A DNA stretch of 59,136 nucleotides from Methylobacteriaceae bacterium (GCA_947444195.1 CANEZL010000032.1:1-59136); one strand, 5' to 3'; numbered from the stretch's first letter, positions 20,913 through 29,500 are shown. Notes: generated by a model not told the origin, from the sequence alone. Numbers and translations: made by a program.

Positions 20913-22286
20913 ATGTCGCATTCCCTGGCCGGCGCCGTCGCACACGCGACCGCAGCGCCACACCCCCGTGCCGCGCGCGCGGCCGTCTACCGCGCCGTCT
21001 GGCGCTGGCACTTCTATGCCGGCCTGCTCTGCCTGCCCTTCCTGATCCTGCTGTCCGCGACGGGCGCCCTCTACCTGTTCAAGGACGAGATCGAGCGCAC
21101 CTTCACCCACCGGAGCGTGGTCGTGCCCGGCCCGGGCGCCCCCCTGAGCACGGACCGGCTGATCTTCAACGCCACGCAGGCCGTGCCCGAGGGGCGGCCG
21201 GTCTCCTTCATCGATCCGGTCGACGCCTCCACCTCGGCCGTGGTCGCCCTGCTGGAGAACGGGCGCCGGATCCACGTCTCTCTCGACCCCTATACCGGCG
21301 ACGTGCTCGACCGGGTGGGGGCGGACGACACCGTCATGATGGTGGTGCGGCGGCTGCACAGCCTCAGCTATTTCGGGCCCGTGGCCAACGGCGTGATCGA
21401 GGTGGTGGCGGGCTTTGCCATCATCCTCGTCCTCACCGGTCTCTATCTCTGGTGGCCGCGGGGCGAGGGCGGGGCCGTCACAATCCGCGGCAACCCGGCC
21501 CGGCGGATCTGGTGGCGGGACCTGCACGCCGTCACCGGCCTCGTGGCCGGCGGCGGGCTCCTCTTCCTCGCCGCCACGGGCCTGCCCTGGTCGATCTGGT
21601 GGGGGCAGCAGGTGCGCGCCCTGTCGAACGAGGCCGGCCTCGGCCAGCCCCGCGCGCTCTGGGCCGACAAGGCGGTCTCCACCGTGCCCATGCGCGCGCT
21701 CCTCGGCGAGGTGGGCTGGGCCATGCAGGACGCGCCGGCCCCGCTCTCCCAGCCCGGCCCGGACGCCATCGGCCCCGACCGGGCGGTGGCGATCCTGCGC
21801 GGGCTCGGCATGCCCCGCGGCTTCGAGCTGGCGCTGCCGGTGGGCGAGACCGGGATCTACGCCGCCGCCGCCTATCCCCGCGACGTCGCCCGCCAGCGCA
21901 TGATTTCCCTCGACCAGTATAGCGGCCGGCCCCTCGTCGACGTGCGCTTCGCCGATCTCGGCTTCGTGGCGCGGGCGATCCAGTACGGCATCGGCCTGCA
22001 CAAGGGCGAGCATTGGGGGCGGCCGAACCAGCTCGCCATGCTCGCCGTCTGCCTCGCCACGATCCTGCTCTGCGTGAGCGCGGCGACGATGTGGTGGAAG
22101 CGCCGCCCCCCCGGCGGCCTCGGGGTGCCCCCCTGGCCGGGCGACCGGCGCGTCGTCGCGGGCGCGACCCTGATCGTGGTGGCCCTCGGCGCGCTGTTCC
22201 CGCTGACGGGCCTCGCCATCCTCGCGATGATCGGGATCGATCTCGGCCTCGCCGCCCTGCGCGGCGCACGGAGAAGCCCGGCCTGA
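20913..22286 (+). CDS. PepSY-associated transmembrane (PepSY_TM) protein, putative periplasmic-facing reductase
   Basis: 457 residues. A first helix (WHFYAGLLCLPFLILLSATGALYLF) carries the WHFYAGL pattern of the PepSY_TM family. A large PepSY-containing loop follows (VSLDPYTGDVLDRV). Then come HSLSYFGPVANGVIEVVAGFAIILVLTGLYLWWPR, WWRDLHAVTGLVAGGGLLFLA with likely haem-ligating His, a second PepSY loop (ISLDQYSGRPLVDVRF) and a C-terminal set of helices with GLHKGEHWG. Such proteins are usually next to siderophore or metal TonB receptors and are thought to reduce metals at the membrane. ATG 20913 is chosen; upstream codons are Arg/Pro-rich. Confidence 0.92.
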   Translation: MSHSLAGAVAHATAAPHPRAARAAVYRAVWRWHFYAGLLCLPFLILLSATGALYLFKDEIERTFTHRSVVVPGPGAPLSTDRLIFNATQAVPEGRPVSFIDPVDASTSAVVALLENGRRIHVSLDPYTGDVLDRVGADDTVMMVVRRLHSLSYFGPVANGVIEVVAGFAIILVLTGLYLWWPRGEGGAVTIRGNPARRIWWRDLHAVTGLVAGGGLLFLAATGLPWSIWWGQQVRALSNEAGLGQPRALWADKAVSTVPMRALLGEVGWAMQDAPAPLSQPGPDAIGPDRAVAILRGLGMPRGFELALPVGETGIYAAAAYPRDVARQRMISLDQYSGRPLVDVRFADLGFVARAIQYGIGLHKGEHWGRPNQLAMLAVCLATILLCVSAATMWWKRRPPGGLGVPPWPGDRRVVAGATLIVVALGALFPLTGLAILAMIGIDLGLAALRGARRSPA

Positions 22287-22293
22287 AACGGTC

Positions 22294-22665
22294 GTGCCGG
22301 GCCCTGCTCCCGTGCCCCCCGCCCGCATCCCCGCCGTGCTCGCGCTGCTCCTCGCCCTCTGGGTGCAGTCCGTCGCGCCGGGCCTCGCGCTGCGCCTGTC
22401 AGCCCCCGCCGATCCGGGTCTCGCGGCCATCTGCGGGCGCGGGCTCGCTCCGGCGAGCCTCGACGCGCAGGGCCCGGCGCAGGGCGCCTGCGCGGCCTGC
22501 CCGTTCTGCGCGTCCGGCCCGACGAGCCCGCCGCTGCCGGACGCGCCCCAACTCGCGCGGGTCCTGCGCTGGTCCGCGCCCGCGTGGCCGATCCCGCCCC
22601 CCGGCCTCTGCCCGAACCGTCAGCAGCGGACGGTCCAGCCGCGGGGGCCACCCCGCGCGCTCTGA
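22294..22665 (+). CDS. Small Cys-rich protein (DUF2946-like), second of a pair
   Basis: 123 residues from a GTG start seven bases after the PepSY stop, so it is probably coupled. An N-terminal hydrophobic segment (IPAVLALLLALWVQSVAPGLAL) is followed by ICGRG, then GACAACPFCASGP. The CAACPFC cluster matches the Cys-pair motif of DUF2946-type proteins well. The C-terminus is Pro/Arg-rich. It is presumably inner-membrane anchored with the Cys cluster in the periplasm. A second GTG at 22312 is an alternative start. The TonB receptor follows 57 bases on. Confidence 0.72.
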   Translation: MPGPAPVPPARIPAVLALLLALWVQSVAPGLALRLSAPADPGLAAICGRGLAPASLDAQGPAQGACAACPFCASGPTSPPLPDAPQLARVLRWSAPAWPIPPPGLCPNRQQRTVQPRGPPRAL

Positions 22666-22722
22666 TCGACGCGGGCTCCGCGCCTGCATTCACGTTCTCC
22701 GATCAGACGAGCCTGTCCTCCG

Positions 22723-25038
22723 ATGCTGTCCCTCTCCCGCGCCCGCGCGCCCTTCCGCGCCACGCGCCTTGCCCTTCTCCTGCCCGCCGCCCTCTGCGCC
22801 CCTGCCGCCCGCGCGGAGCCCACCGACAGCGTCGTGCTGGAGGAACTCTCCGTCGTGGGCGAGGCCCGCCTGCCCGCGCCGGCCTTCGGCGTCGCCGCGC
22901 CCCCCGGCTCCGCGGCGGCCGTGATCGAGAACCCGGTCGGGCAGATCGTGAGCCGGATCGACCGGCGGGACACGATCGCCGGCCGGCCGGCGACCAGCAT
23001 CGGCTCGGTCCTCGTCAACAGCCCCGGCGTCACCGTGCGCCAGGGCAACGGCGCGCGCGACGTCATCGTCTCGATCCGCGGCAACAACGCCCGCTCCACC
23101 GGCGTCATCAAGAACACCGTCGTGCTGGAGGACGGCTTCGTGCTGACGCAAGCGGACGGCGCCGCGCGCTTCGACCTCACCGACCCGCGCGCCTACAGCC
23201 GCATCGACGTGTTCCGCGGACCGCAATCGGCCCTGTTCGGCAACTACGCCACCGGCGGCGCCATCGCCTTCCGCACGCGCACGGGCCGCGAGATCGACGG
23301 CTACGAAGTCGGCGTCGATGCCGGGTTCTACGGCTACCTCTCGAACTACTTCACCGTGGGCGGCGCGAGCGGCCCCTTCGAGATCGGCCTGTTCGCGAGC
23401 GACGTGCGCGGCAACGGCTACCAGGACAATGCCGGCTTCGACACGCAGACGGTCAACCTGCTGGCGAGCTACACGCCCACGCCCGACAACCGCTTCACCC
23501 TGAAGGTCATCAACAACGCACTGCACGCCGACATCCCGGCGCGCGCCTCCCTGAACCAGTACCGCATCAACCCCTACCAGCGCGGCTGCGCGGCTTCGGC
23601 GACGGCCGCGCCCGGCTGCACCACCTACAACTACTTCCTCAATGGCGCCTTCGGCCCCACCGTGCCGGTGACGGCGACGGAGGCCTCCCTTCAGCGCAAC
23701 GACCGGCGCACCATCGTGGCCGCGCGCTGGGAGCACGACATCGACGCCTTCACCACGTGGCGGACGCAAGCAGGTTTCGACGAGCGCAACTTCAACCAGC
23801 CCTTCTACACCACCGCCTCGCGCGGCTCGTACCCGTCCTGGAACTTCCTCAGCGACGTCACCCGGCGCGGCGACCTGTTCGGCCTGCCAGCGGTCGGCTA
23901 CGTGGCGCTCGCCTACAGCACCATCGACAACCACATCACCACCTACAACCGGGCGCCCTACGGCGGTCCGCGCCTCGGCGCGCTCATCGGCGAGCAGCAG
24001 GCGGTGCAGGACAATCTCGGCGGGCGGGCGCGGGTGGAGCTCGCGCTCTCCGACCTGTGGACGGGCGTGCTCGGCGTCTCGGCGGAGAACACCACGATCA
24101 CCGGCCGGAACATCGCCTACGCGACGACGGCGGCCGGCACGACGCGCACGGTGGCCGACGCCGACCGCAGCTTCCTCAACGTCGCGCCGGAACTGGCGCT
24201 GGTCTACCGCCCCTCCGCGGCGTGGCAGTTCCGCGGGCGCGCGGCGACGGGCTACACCACGCCCGCCGCCTCGAACCTGTTCGTCACCGCGGCGGGATTG
24301 CCGGGCAACAACACCCAGCTGAGGACGCAGGAGAATCTCGGCTTCGACCTCGGCGCGGACTGGACGCCGCTGCCCGGGATCTCGGTGAGCCTGACCGGGT
24401 TCTACGAGTTCTTCCGCAACGAGCTCGTCTCGCAATCCCCCGGCGCCGGGCTCCTGGCCTACACCTTCAACGCACCGGCCTCCGAGCACCGCGGCATCGA
24501 GCTCGGCGCCGCCTGGGACTTCGCGCCGGGCTGGCGGGCCAGCACGGCCTACGGCTTCAACGACCAGATCTACACCGGCTACGTGGAGCAGATCAGCGCC
24601 GGAGCCGTGAGCCGCCGCTTCGACCGGGCGGGCCGGACGATCCCCGGCGTGCCCGCCCACCAGCTCCTCGCCCGCATCGGCTACGACGTGCCCTCCGGGC
24701 CGCTCGCCGGGCTCGGCGCCTTCGTCGAGACCGTGGTGCAGAGCGATTTCTACGTGGACAACGCCAACCTCCTGCGGGCGCCGGGCTACGCCGTCGTCAA
24801 CGCCAACGTGCACTACGACACGGATCTCGTGGGCGCCTACGCGAAGCGGCTGAACCTCTATCTCGAGGTGCGCAACCTGTTCGACACCGCCTACATCGCC
24901 TCGGCGCAGAACCTCGCCAACACCATCGCCGCCGGCACGGGGCTGCAGAACGGCGCGGGCGTGCTCGCCGCCACCACGGGCTCGATCTACGCGGGCGCGC
25001 CGCGCAGCTTCGTCGGCGGCATGAAGCTCGCGTTCTGA
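22723..25038 (+). CDS. TonB-dependent outer-membrane receptor
   Basis: 771 residues. The signal peptide ends in PAARA near residue 30. A plug domain follows with VVLEELSVVGEA (TonB-box-like start), SIGSVLVNSPGVTVRQGNG, SIRGNNARSTGVI and RIDVFRGPQSALFGNYATGG. A 22-strand barrel ends with RSFVGGMKLAF, where the terminal Phe is typical of outer-membrane insertion. It resembles FecA/FhuA-like or copper-type receptors, but the ligand cannot be read from sequence. It is the last gene of the group with the two Cys-rich proteins and the PepSY protein, so metal or metallophore uptake is the likely role. Confidence 0.95.
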   Translation: MLSLSRARAPFRATRLALLLPAALCAPAARAEPTDSVVLEELSVVGEARLPAPAFGVAAPPGSAAAVIENPVGQIVSRIDRRDTIAGRPATSIGSVLVNSPGVTVRQGNGARDVIVSIRGNNARSTGVIKNTVVLEDGFVLTQADGAARFDLTDPRAYSRIDVFRGPQSALFGNYATGGAIAFRTRTGREIDGYEVGVDAGFYGYLSNYFTVGGASGPFEIGLFASDVRGNGYQDNAGFDTQTVNLLASYTPTPDNRFTLKVINNALHADIPARASLNQYRINPYQRGCAASATAAPGCTTYNYFLNGAFGPTVPVTATEASLQRNDRRTIVAARWEHDIDAFTTWRTQAGFDERNFNQPFYTTASRGSYPSWNFLSDVTRRGDLFGLPAVGYVALAYSTIDNHITTYNRAPYGGPRLGALIGEQQAVQDNLGGRARVELALSDLWTGVLGVSAENTTITGRNIAYATTAAGTTRTVADADRSFLNVAPELALVYRPSAAWQFRGRAATGYTTPAASNLFVTAAGLPGNNTQLRTQENLGFDLGADWTPLPGISVSLTGFYEFFRNELVSQSPGAGLLAYTFNAPASEHRGIELGAAWDFAPGWRASTAYGFNDQIYTGYVEQISAGAVSRRFDRAGRTIPGVPAHQLLARIGYDVPSGPLAGLGAFVETVVQSDFYVDNANLLRAPGYAVVNANVHYDTDLVGAYAKRLNLYLEVRNLFDTAYIASAQNLANTIAAGTGLQNGAGVLAATTGSIYAGAPRSFVGGMKLAF

Positions 25039-25133
25039 GAGCCGCCCGCGCAGTCTTTCCCGCTTGTGGACGGGACGGGCGAGCCGCTATCCATGCGCGC
25101 GAAACATCGAGCGGCGATTGAGGGGGTTACGGC

Positions 25134-25475
25134 ATGAGAGCGTTCCTGGCGGTGTTGGTCGCGGGTGTGAGCCTGATCGGCCCGGTGGAGCTGGCGTCGG
25201 CCCAGCCCTATGGCGGCCGCGACTACGGATACGGGGACCGGGATTACGGCTCGCGCGACCGCGGCTACGATTCGCGCGGCCGCGGCGGCTACGATTACGA
25301 CGACCGCGGACCGCAGCAGCGGCGCCGGGAGCGCGGCGACTACGCGTTCGACGAGCGCGAGTACCTGCGCTGCAACCCCGACGTCCGGAAGGCCATCGTC
25401 AACGGCCAGATGGAATCGGGCCTCGCCCATTACCGCACCTTCGGCCGCCGCGAGGGCCGCCGCCTCACCTGCTGA
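25134..25475 (+). CDS. Secreted protein with Gly/Tyr/Asp/Arg-rich repeats and a YLRCNPDV module
   Basis: 113 residues. A clear signal peptide (MRAFLAVLVAGVSLIGPVELASAQ) is followed by about 35 residues of short repeats built from YG, RDYG, RDRGYD and GGYDYDDRG. The C-terminal module (EREYLRCNPDVRKAIVNGQM, then HYRTFGRREGRRLTC) matches the general pattern YL..NPDV..A...G....HY..FG..EGR seen in repeats of RTX-like secreted proteins. Its two Cys could form a disulfide. GAGGGGG precedes the ATG. It stands alone 95 bases after the TonB receptor. The function is unknown; a periplasmic or surface role is likely. Confidence 0.8.
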   Translation: MRAFLAVLVAGVSLIGPVELASAQPYGGRDYGYGDRDYGSRDRGYDSRGRGGYDYDDRGPQQRRRERGDYAFDEREYLRCNPDVRKAIVNGQMESGLAHYRTFGRREGRRLTC

Positions 25476-25548
25476 AGCCCCGCCGCGCCGGCATGGTAAC
25501 GCCTCGTTAACCATGCCGGCGGCACCAACGGGATGCGGAGGTGCTGCC

Positions 25549-25746
25549 ATGAACGGTCGACGGAATCGGGATTTCGGGGCGCTGACCGAGGCCGAGCTGC
25601 GCTCGCGCAAGACGGAGCATCGCAAGGTCCAGGTCGCAGGCCTCATGCCCGCGCCCGCCCCGAAGCGGATGGCCGACCTGCTCGACACCATCCAGCAGGT
25701 GGAGGAAGCCGCCCGCGGCGAGCGGAGCTTCCTGCACCGGCGCTGA
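25549..25746 (+). CDS. Small conserved-looking cytosolic protein (65 aa)
   Basis: 65 residues, highly charged, helical (LTEAELRSRKTEHRKVQVAG, then RMADLLDTIQQVEEAARGE). No membrane segment or Cys is present. GGAGG lies eight bases before the ATG, a strong site that supports a real gene. A larger frame covering it runs back into the preceding secreted-protein gene and is not used. Function not recognised. Confidence 0.65.
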   Translation: MNGRRNRDFGALTEAELRSRKTEHRKVQVAGLMPAPAPKRMADLLDTIQQVEEAARGERSFLHRR

Positions 25747-25903
25747 TCCCGCCCGCGGGCACGCGCGGGTGCTGCCGGACCGGCGGCCTGTGGATCCGGC
25801 GGCTGTGGCTTGGCCGCGCTCGCATCCGCGGGCATCCGCCGCTAGAGTGCCCTGCCGCCTCCCGAGGGGCGCCCTCGGACGAGACCTGCCGGACCCCCGC
25901 CTG

Positions 25904-26248
25904 ATGCCCCCGACCCGTGTCCTGACGCTTCTTGCCGCGATCGGCCTCGCGCTCACCGTGTCCGGCTGCGGCCGGCGCGGCGCCCTCGAAGCGCCGCAGG
26001 CCGCCGCGCCCCAGGCTTCGGCCCAGCCGCAGGGGGGCAGCCGCGCCGGCGCGCGCCAGCTGCCCGGCAGCGTCGGCCTCGGCGGCGGCACGGCCGGCCC
26101 GGAGGTGGACGCCGTCCAGGCCGGCGACGAGCTCGCCCTCTCCGCGGTGCCCCCCGCGGGCACCGAAGCCCCCGTCGAGACGAGCCGCGGGGCCAAGCGC
26201 GGCTTCCGGATCCCGAAGGATCCGTTCATCCTCGACCCCCTCCTGTGA
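25904..26248 (+). CDS. LptM-like lipoprotein upstream of lysA
   Basis: 114 residues. The signal peptide MPPTRVLTLLAAIGLALTVSG ends in the lipobox TVSGC, followed by GRRGALEAP, the short conserved head of the LptM (formerly YifL) family. In Escherichia coli LptM helps LptD mature. The rest is Pro/Gln/Gly-rich and disordered, ending in FRIPKDPFILDPLL. A lipoprotein of this kind directly before lysA is a common arrangement in alphaproteobacteria. lysA starts 34 bases after the stop, so they are probably one operon. The similarity to LptM is limited to the lipobox region. Confidence 0.82.
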   Translation: MPPTRVLTLLAAIGLALTVSGCGRRGALEAPQAAAPQASAQPQGGSRAGARQLPGSVGLGGGTAGPEVDAVQAGDELALSAVPPAGTEAPVETSRGAKRGFRIPKDPFILDPLL

Positions 26249-26282
26249 AAAGGGCCCGGCACCCGCCGGAGCCGCCGAGACG

Positions 26283-27551
26283 ATGCACCATTTCCACTAC
26301 CGCGACGGCCGCCTCCACGCCGAGGAGGTGGACCTGACGCCCCTCGCCGAGCGCGTCGGCACGCCCTTCTACTGCTACAGCACCGCCACCCTGGAACGGC
26401 ACTACCGGGTCTTCGCCGAGGCCTTCGCCGCGGACGAGGCGCTGGTCTGCTTCGCCATGAAGGCTAACTCGAACCAGGCGGTGCTGCGAACGCTCGCCCG
26501 CCAGGGCGCGGGCATGGACATCGTCTCGGAAGGCGAGCTGCGCCGGGCGCTGGCCGCCGGCGTGCCGGGCGAGCGCATCGTGTTCTCCGGCGTCGGCAAG
26601 ACCCGCGCGGAGATGGCGGCGGGCCTGAAGGCCGGCATCCTCTGCTTCAACGTGGAGAGCGAGCCGGAACTCGCCGCCCTCTCCGAGGTGGCGCAGAGCC
26701 TGTCCACCACCGCATCGATCTCCATCCGCGTGAACCCGGACGTGGATGCCGGGACGCATGCCAAGATCTCCACCGGCAAGTACGAGAACAAGTTCGGCAT
26801 CCCGATCACGCGGGCGCCGGAGGTCTACGCGCAGGCCGCGGCCCTTCCGGGCCTCGCCGTGCACGGCGTCGACATGCATATCGGCAGCCAGATCACCGAT
26901 CTCGCGCCGTTCGAGAGTGCGGCCCGGCTGCTCGCGGGCCTCGCCCGCGACCTGATGGCGGCGGGCCACAGGCTGCAGCACATCGATTTCGGCGGCGGCC
27001 TCGGCATCCCCTACCGGGACGACAACGCGCCCCCGCCGGACCCCGCCGCGCTCGCCGCGACGCTCCGCCCGCATTTCGCGCCGCTCGGTCTGCGCCCCGT
27101 CTTCGAGATCGGCCGGATGATCGCGGGCAATGCCGGCATCCTCGTCACCCGCGTCACTTACGTGAAGCAATCGGAGGGGCGCACCTTCGTCATCGTGGAC
27201 GCCGCGATGAACGACCTGATCCGCCCGACCCTCTACGAGGCCTACCACGCCATCCGCCCCGTCGCGGAGCCGGCGGCGGAAGCGGAGCGCATCACCGCGG
27301 ACGTGGTCGGCCCGGTCTGCGAGACCGGGGACTACCTCGCCCTCAACCGCGAGATGGCCGCGGTGAAGCCCGGGGATCTGATCGCGGTGATGACGGCGGG
27401 CGCCTACGGCGCCGTCCAAGCCGGCACCTACAACACCCGCCGCCTCGTGCCCGAGGTGCTGGTGCGGGACGCGGAGGCCGCCGTCGTGCGCCCGCGCCAG
27501 ACCTACGAGGAACTGATCGGCCTCGACCGGGTCCCGGACTGGCTGGCCTGA
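26283..27551 (+). CDS. lysA: Diaminopimelate decarboxylase
   Basis: 422 residues. PLP enzyme converting meso-diaminopimelate to L-lysine, the last step of lysine synthesis. The PLP lysine is K60 in CFAMKANSNQAV. Other blocks are NPDVDAGTHAKISTGKYENK (substrate contacts), GVDMHIGSQI, IDFGGGLGIPY (phosphate binding) and VGPVCETGDYLA with the catalytic Cys. The usual EPGR block reads EIGR here (E275-I276-G277-R278), keeping the Glu and Arg. The length fits the bacterial family. It follows the lipoprotein gene and ends 116 bases before the convergent threonine aldolase gene. Confidence 0.96.
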   Translation: MHHFHYRDGRLHAEEVDLTPLAERVGTPFYCYSTATLERHYRVFAEAFAADEALVCFAMKANSNQAVLRTLARQGAGMDIVSEGELRRALAAGVPGERIVFSGVGKTRAEMAAGLKAGILCFNVESEPELAALSEVAQSLSTTASISIRVNPDVDAGTHAKISTGKYENKFGIPITRAPEVYAQAAALPGLAVHGVDMHIGSQITDLAPFESAARLLAGLARDLMAAGHRLQHIDFGGGLGIPYRDDNAPPPDPAALAATLRPHFAPLGLRPVFEIGRMIAGNAGILVTRVTYVKQSEGRTFVIVDAAMNDLIRPTLYEAYHAIRPVAEPAAEAERITADVVGPVCETGDYLALNREMAAVKPGDLIAVMTAGAYGAVQAGTYNTRRLVPEVLVRDAEAAVVRPRQTYEELIGLDRVPDWLA

Positions 27552-27667
27552 AGATCGGGTTCCCGGAGGGCTCATACCAAATCCGGTTGATCCCTTCGGA
27601 ATGGCGGATCTGGGCTTCGCTCAGGCGCCGCGCGGGCTCGGTCGATACGACCTCCGGACACCCGGCA

Positions 27668-28705
27668 TCAGTTCTCCGCGGCGACCGCGCGGAGATCGGC
27701 GATCAGCGCGTCGATCCGGGCCGGTTCGGCGTCCCAGGCGAACATGAAGCGGGCGCCGCCGCCGATGAAGGTGTAGAAGCGCCAGCCCCGCGCCCGCAGG
27801 GCCTCCATGGCCGCCGCCGGCATCGCCAGGAACACCGCGTTCGCCTCGACGGGGAAGAGCAGCGCGACGCCGGGCAGGTCCGAGACGGCTTCCGCGAAGC
27901 GCCGGGCGCAGGCATTGGCGTGGGCGGCGTTGCGCAGCCAGGCGCCGTCCTCCAGCATGCCGACCCAGGGGGCGGCGAGGAAGCGCATCTTGGAGGCGAG
28001 CTGGCCCGCCTGCTTGCAGCGGTAACCGAAATCCTCCGCCATCGCGCGGTGGAAGAACACCACCGCCTCGCCCGCATGCATGCCGTTCTTGGTGCCGCCG
28101 AAGCAGAGCACGTCGACGCCCGCGCGCCAGGTCATGTCGGCGGGCGAGCAGCCGAGGCTCGCGCAGGCATTGGCGAAGCGGGCGCCGTCCATGTGCAGGC
28201 TGAGGCCGAGCGCCCGGCAGGTCGCCGAGAGGCTCGCGAGTTCCTCGAGGGTGTAGACCTGCCCCGTCTCGGTCGGCTGGGTCACGGTGACGACGCGGGG
28301 CTTCGGGAAGTGGATGTCCGTGCGCCGGGTGAGCGCCCGGATCGCGTCCGGGGTGAGCTTGCCGCCCTCGGTGCGGGCGACGAGGAGCTTCGAGCCGTTG
28401 GAGAAGAATTCCGGCGCGCCGCACTCGTCGGTCTCCACATGGGCCGAGTCGGCGCAGATCACGCTGTGGTAGGATTGGCACAAGCTGGCGAGCGCCAGCG
28501 CGTTGGCGGCGGTGCCGTTGAAGGCGAAGAACACCTCGCATTCGGTCTCGAACAGGGCGCGGAAGGCGTCGGCCGCCCGCGCCGTCCAGGCGTCCTCGCC
28601 GTAGGCGGGGGCGTGCCCGCGATTGGCCGCCGCCATCGCGGCCCAGGCCTCCGGACAGATGCCGGAATAGTTGTCGCTGGCGAATTGCTGCGCGTGGCTC
28701 GTCAT
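27668..28705 (-). CDS. ltaE: Low-specificity L-threonine aldolase
   Basis: 345 residues. PLP fold-type I enzyme cleaving threonine or allo-threonine to glycine and acetaldehyde. Key blocks are FASDNYSGICPEAW at the N-terminus, FFAFNGTAANALAL (cofactor ring and phosphate contacts), ADSAHVETDECGAPEF with the stacking His, LHMDGARFANA with the Asp that binds the pyridine nitrogen, and CFGGTKNGM with the Schiff-base lysine K206. The start ATG 28705 is preceded by GACGGATC. It is divergent from rpsU and convergent with lysA. In methylotrophs glycine supply links to the serine cycle, but no such link is visible here. Confidence 0.95.
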   Translation of the reverse strand: MTSHAQQFASDNYSGICPEAWAAMAAANRGHAPAYGEDAWTARAADAFRALFETECEVFFAFNGTAANALALASLCQSYHSVICADSAHVETDECGAPEFFSNGSKLLVARTEGGKLTPDAIRALTRRTDIHFPKPRVVTVTQPTETGQVYTLEELASLSATCRALGLSLHMDGARFANACASLGCSPADMTWRAGVDVLCFGGTKNGMHAGEAVVFFHRAMAEDFGYRCKQAGQLASKMRFLAAPWVGMLEDGAWLRNAAHANACARRFAEAVSDLPGVALLFPVEANAVFLAMPAAAMEALRARGWRFYTFIGGGARFMFAWDAEPARIDALIADLRAVAAEN

Positions 28706-28902
28706 GATCCGTCGGGCTGGTTGGAACTCGTCCGCACTTGGTGTAAAGGCAGCCGCAAGGTGCGTACATCGCGCCGAATCGAGACGTTGCGCGCCGCGTC
28801 CCGCCCGGGCGATCCCCGGGACAGGGGCGTTTTCGGTTTACAGCGTCCGGATCCGGCCCGAACCGCCCCAGACCGGTTGCAAGTTCCAGAGGATCCAGTC
28901 CG

Positions 28903-29217
28903 TTGCAGGTACTCGTTCGCGACAACAACGTCGATCAGGCGCTCCGCGTCCTCAAGAAGAAGATGCAGCGCGAAGGCATCTTCCGTGAGATGAAGCAGCG
29001 CAAGGCCTACGAGAAGCCCTCCGTGCGCAAGGCGCGCGAGAAGGCCGAGGCCGTCCGCCGCGCCCGCAAGCAGGCCCGCAAGACCGCGATCCGCGAGGGG
29101 CTGATCGCCGCGCCGAAGCCGAAGCCCCGCTTCGCCGGCGCCGGCCGCCGCCCCGGCTTCCCCTCCGCCAGCCCGGCGCAGGGCCAGCAGACCGCCGCCC
29201 CCGCCGTCGCCTCGTAA
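28903..29217 (+). CDS. rpsU: Small ribosomal subunit protein S21 with extended C-terminus
   Basis: 104 residues. The first 65 or so match S21: [33 protein letters not shown] and a Lys/Arg-rich helix. S21 binds the 30S platform near the anti-Shine-Dalgarno sequence. The tail from about residue 68 ([17 protein letters not shown] and then Ser/Ala/Gln/Pro) makes it about 30 residues longer than the 71-residue enterobacterial protein. The start is TTG at 28903 with AGAGGATCC upstream, which also fits the expected N-terminus. A hairpin terminator follows at 29264. It is divergent from the aldolase gene. Confidence 0.96.
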   Translation: MQVLVRDNNVDQALRVLKKKMQREGIFREMKQRKAYEKPSVRKAREKAEAVRRARKQARKTAIREGLIAAPKPKPRFAGAGRRPGFPSASPAQGQQTAAPAVAS

Positions 29218-29263
29218 GACACGGCCCCGCGCCCCGGCGCGGGCGGATCCAGACCTGCAATCA

Positions 29264-29295
29264 GGCCCGGCCGCATCCGCGGCGCGGGCCTTTTT
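29264..29295 (+). terminator. Rho-independent terminator of rpsU
   Basis: GC-rich hairpin GGCCCGGCCGC / GCGGCGCGGGCC with one bulged base and a four-base loop, followed by TTTTT at 29291-29295. It lies 46 bases after the rpsU stop. Confidence 0.85.
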
Positions 29296-29349
29296 GCCGT
29301 CGGGACCGCGCCTTCCCTTCGCCCTCGGCGGGTAGGGTGATCGCATATG

Positions 29350-29500
29350 GCACCACCCATCATCCCAGGCCGGTAGAGCGGAGCCCGGATCCATGCGCAC
29401 CTCGAGCATGCTGCTTTTTCACGGAAACGACAGCATGCTCTATCTCTGCGGTCGCACGATGATTCCGGAAAACCGGATTCCACTTTTCCGCATCGTGCTC
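29350..29500. repeat. Composite dispersed repeat with two stem-loops
   Basis: Three modules are seen. 29350-29397 resembles the left arm of the palindrome at 16628 (GAGCCC, GGATCCATGC.CAC). Stem 1 has perfect 10-base arms GAGCATGCTG (29404-29413) and CAGCATGCTC (29431-29440). Stem 2 has arms GCACGATG (29454-29461) and CATCGTGC (29491-29498) with an inner TTCCGG AAAA CCGGA hairpin. Stems 1 and 2 recur in reverse orientation at 39293-39390, and stem 2 also at 7065-7110. The element lies between the rpsU terminator and hpnK; the rest of that 449-base gap holds no gene. Confidence 0.8.

Noticed and set aside
22690..24813. 707-residue frame antisense to the TonB receptor
   Set aside because: Val/Gly/Arg-rich low-information product; the receptor on the plus strand has signal, plug and barrel motifs.
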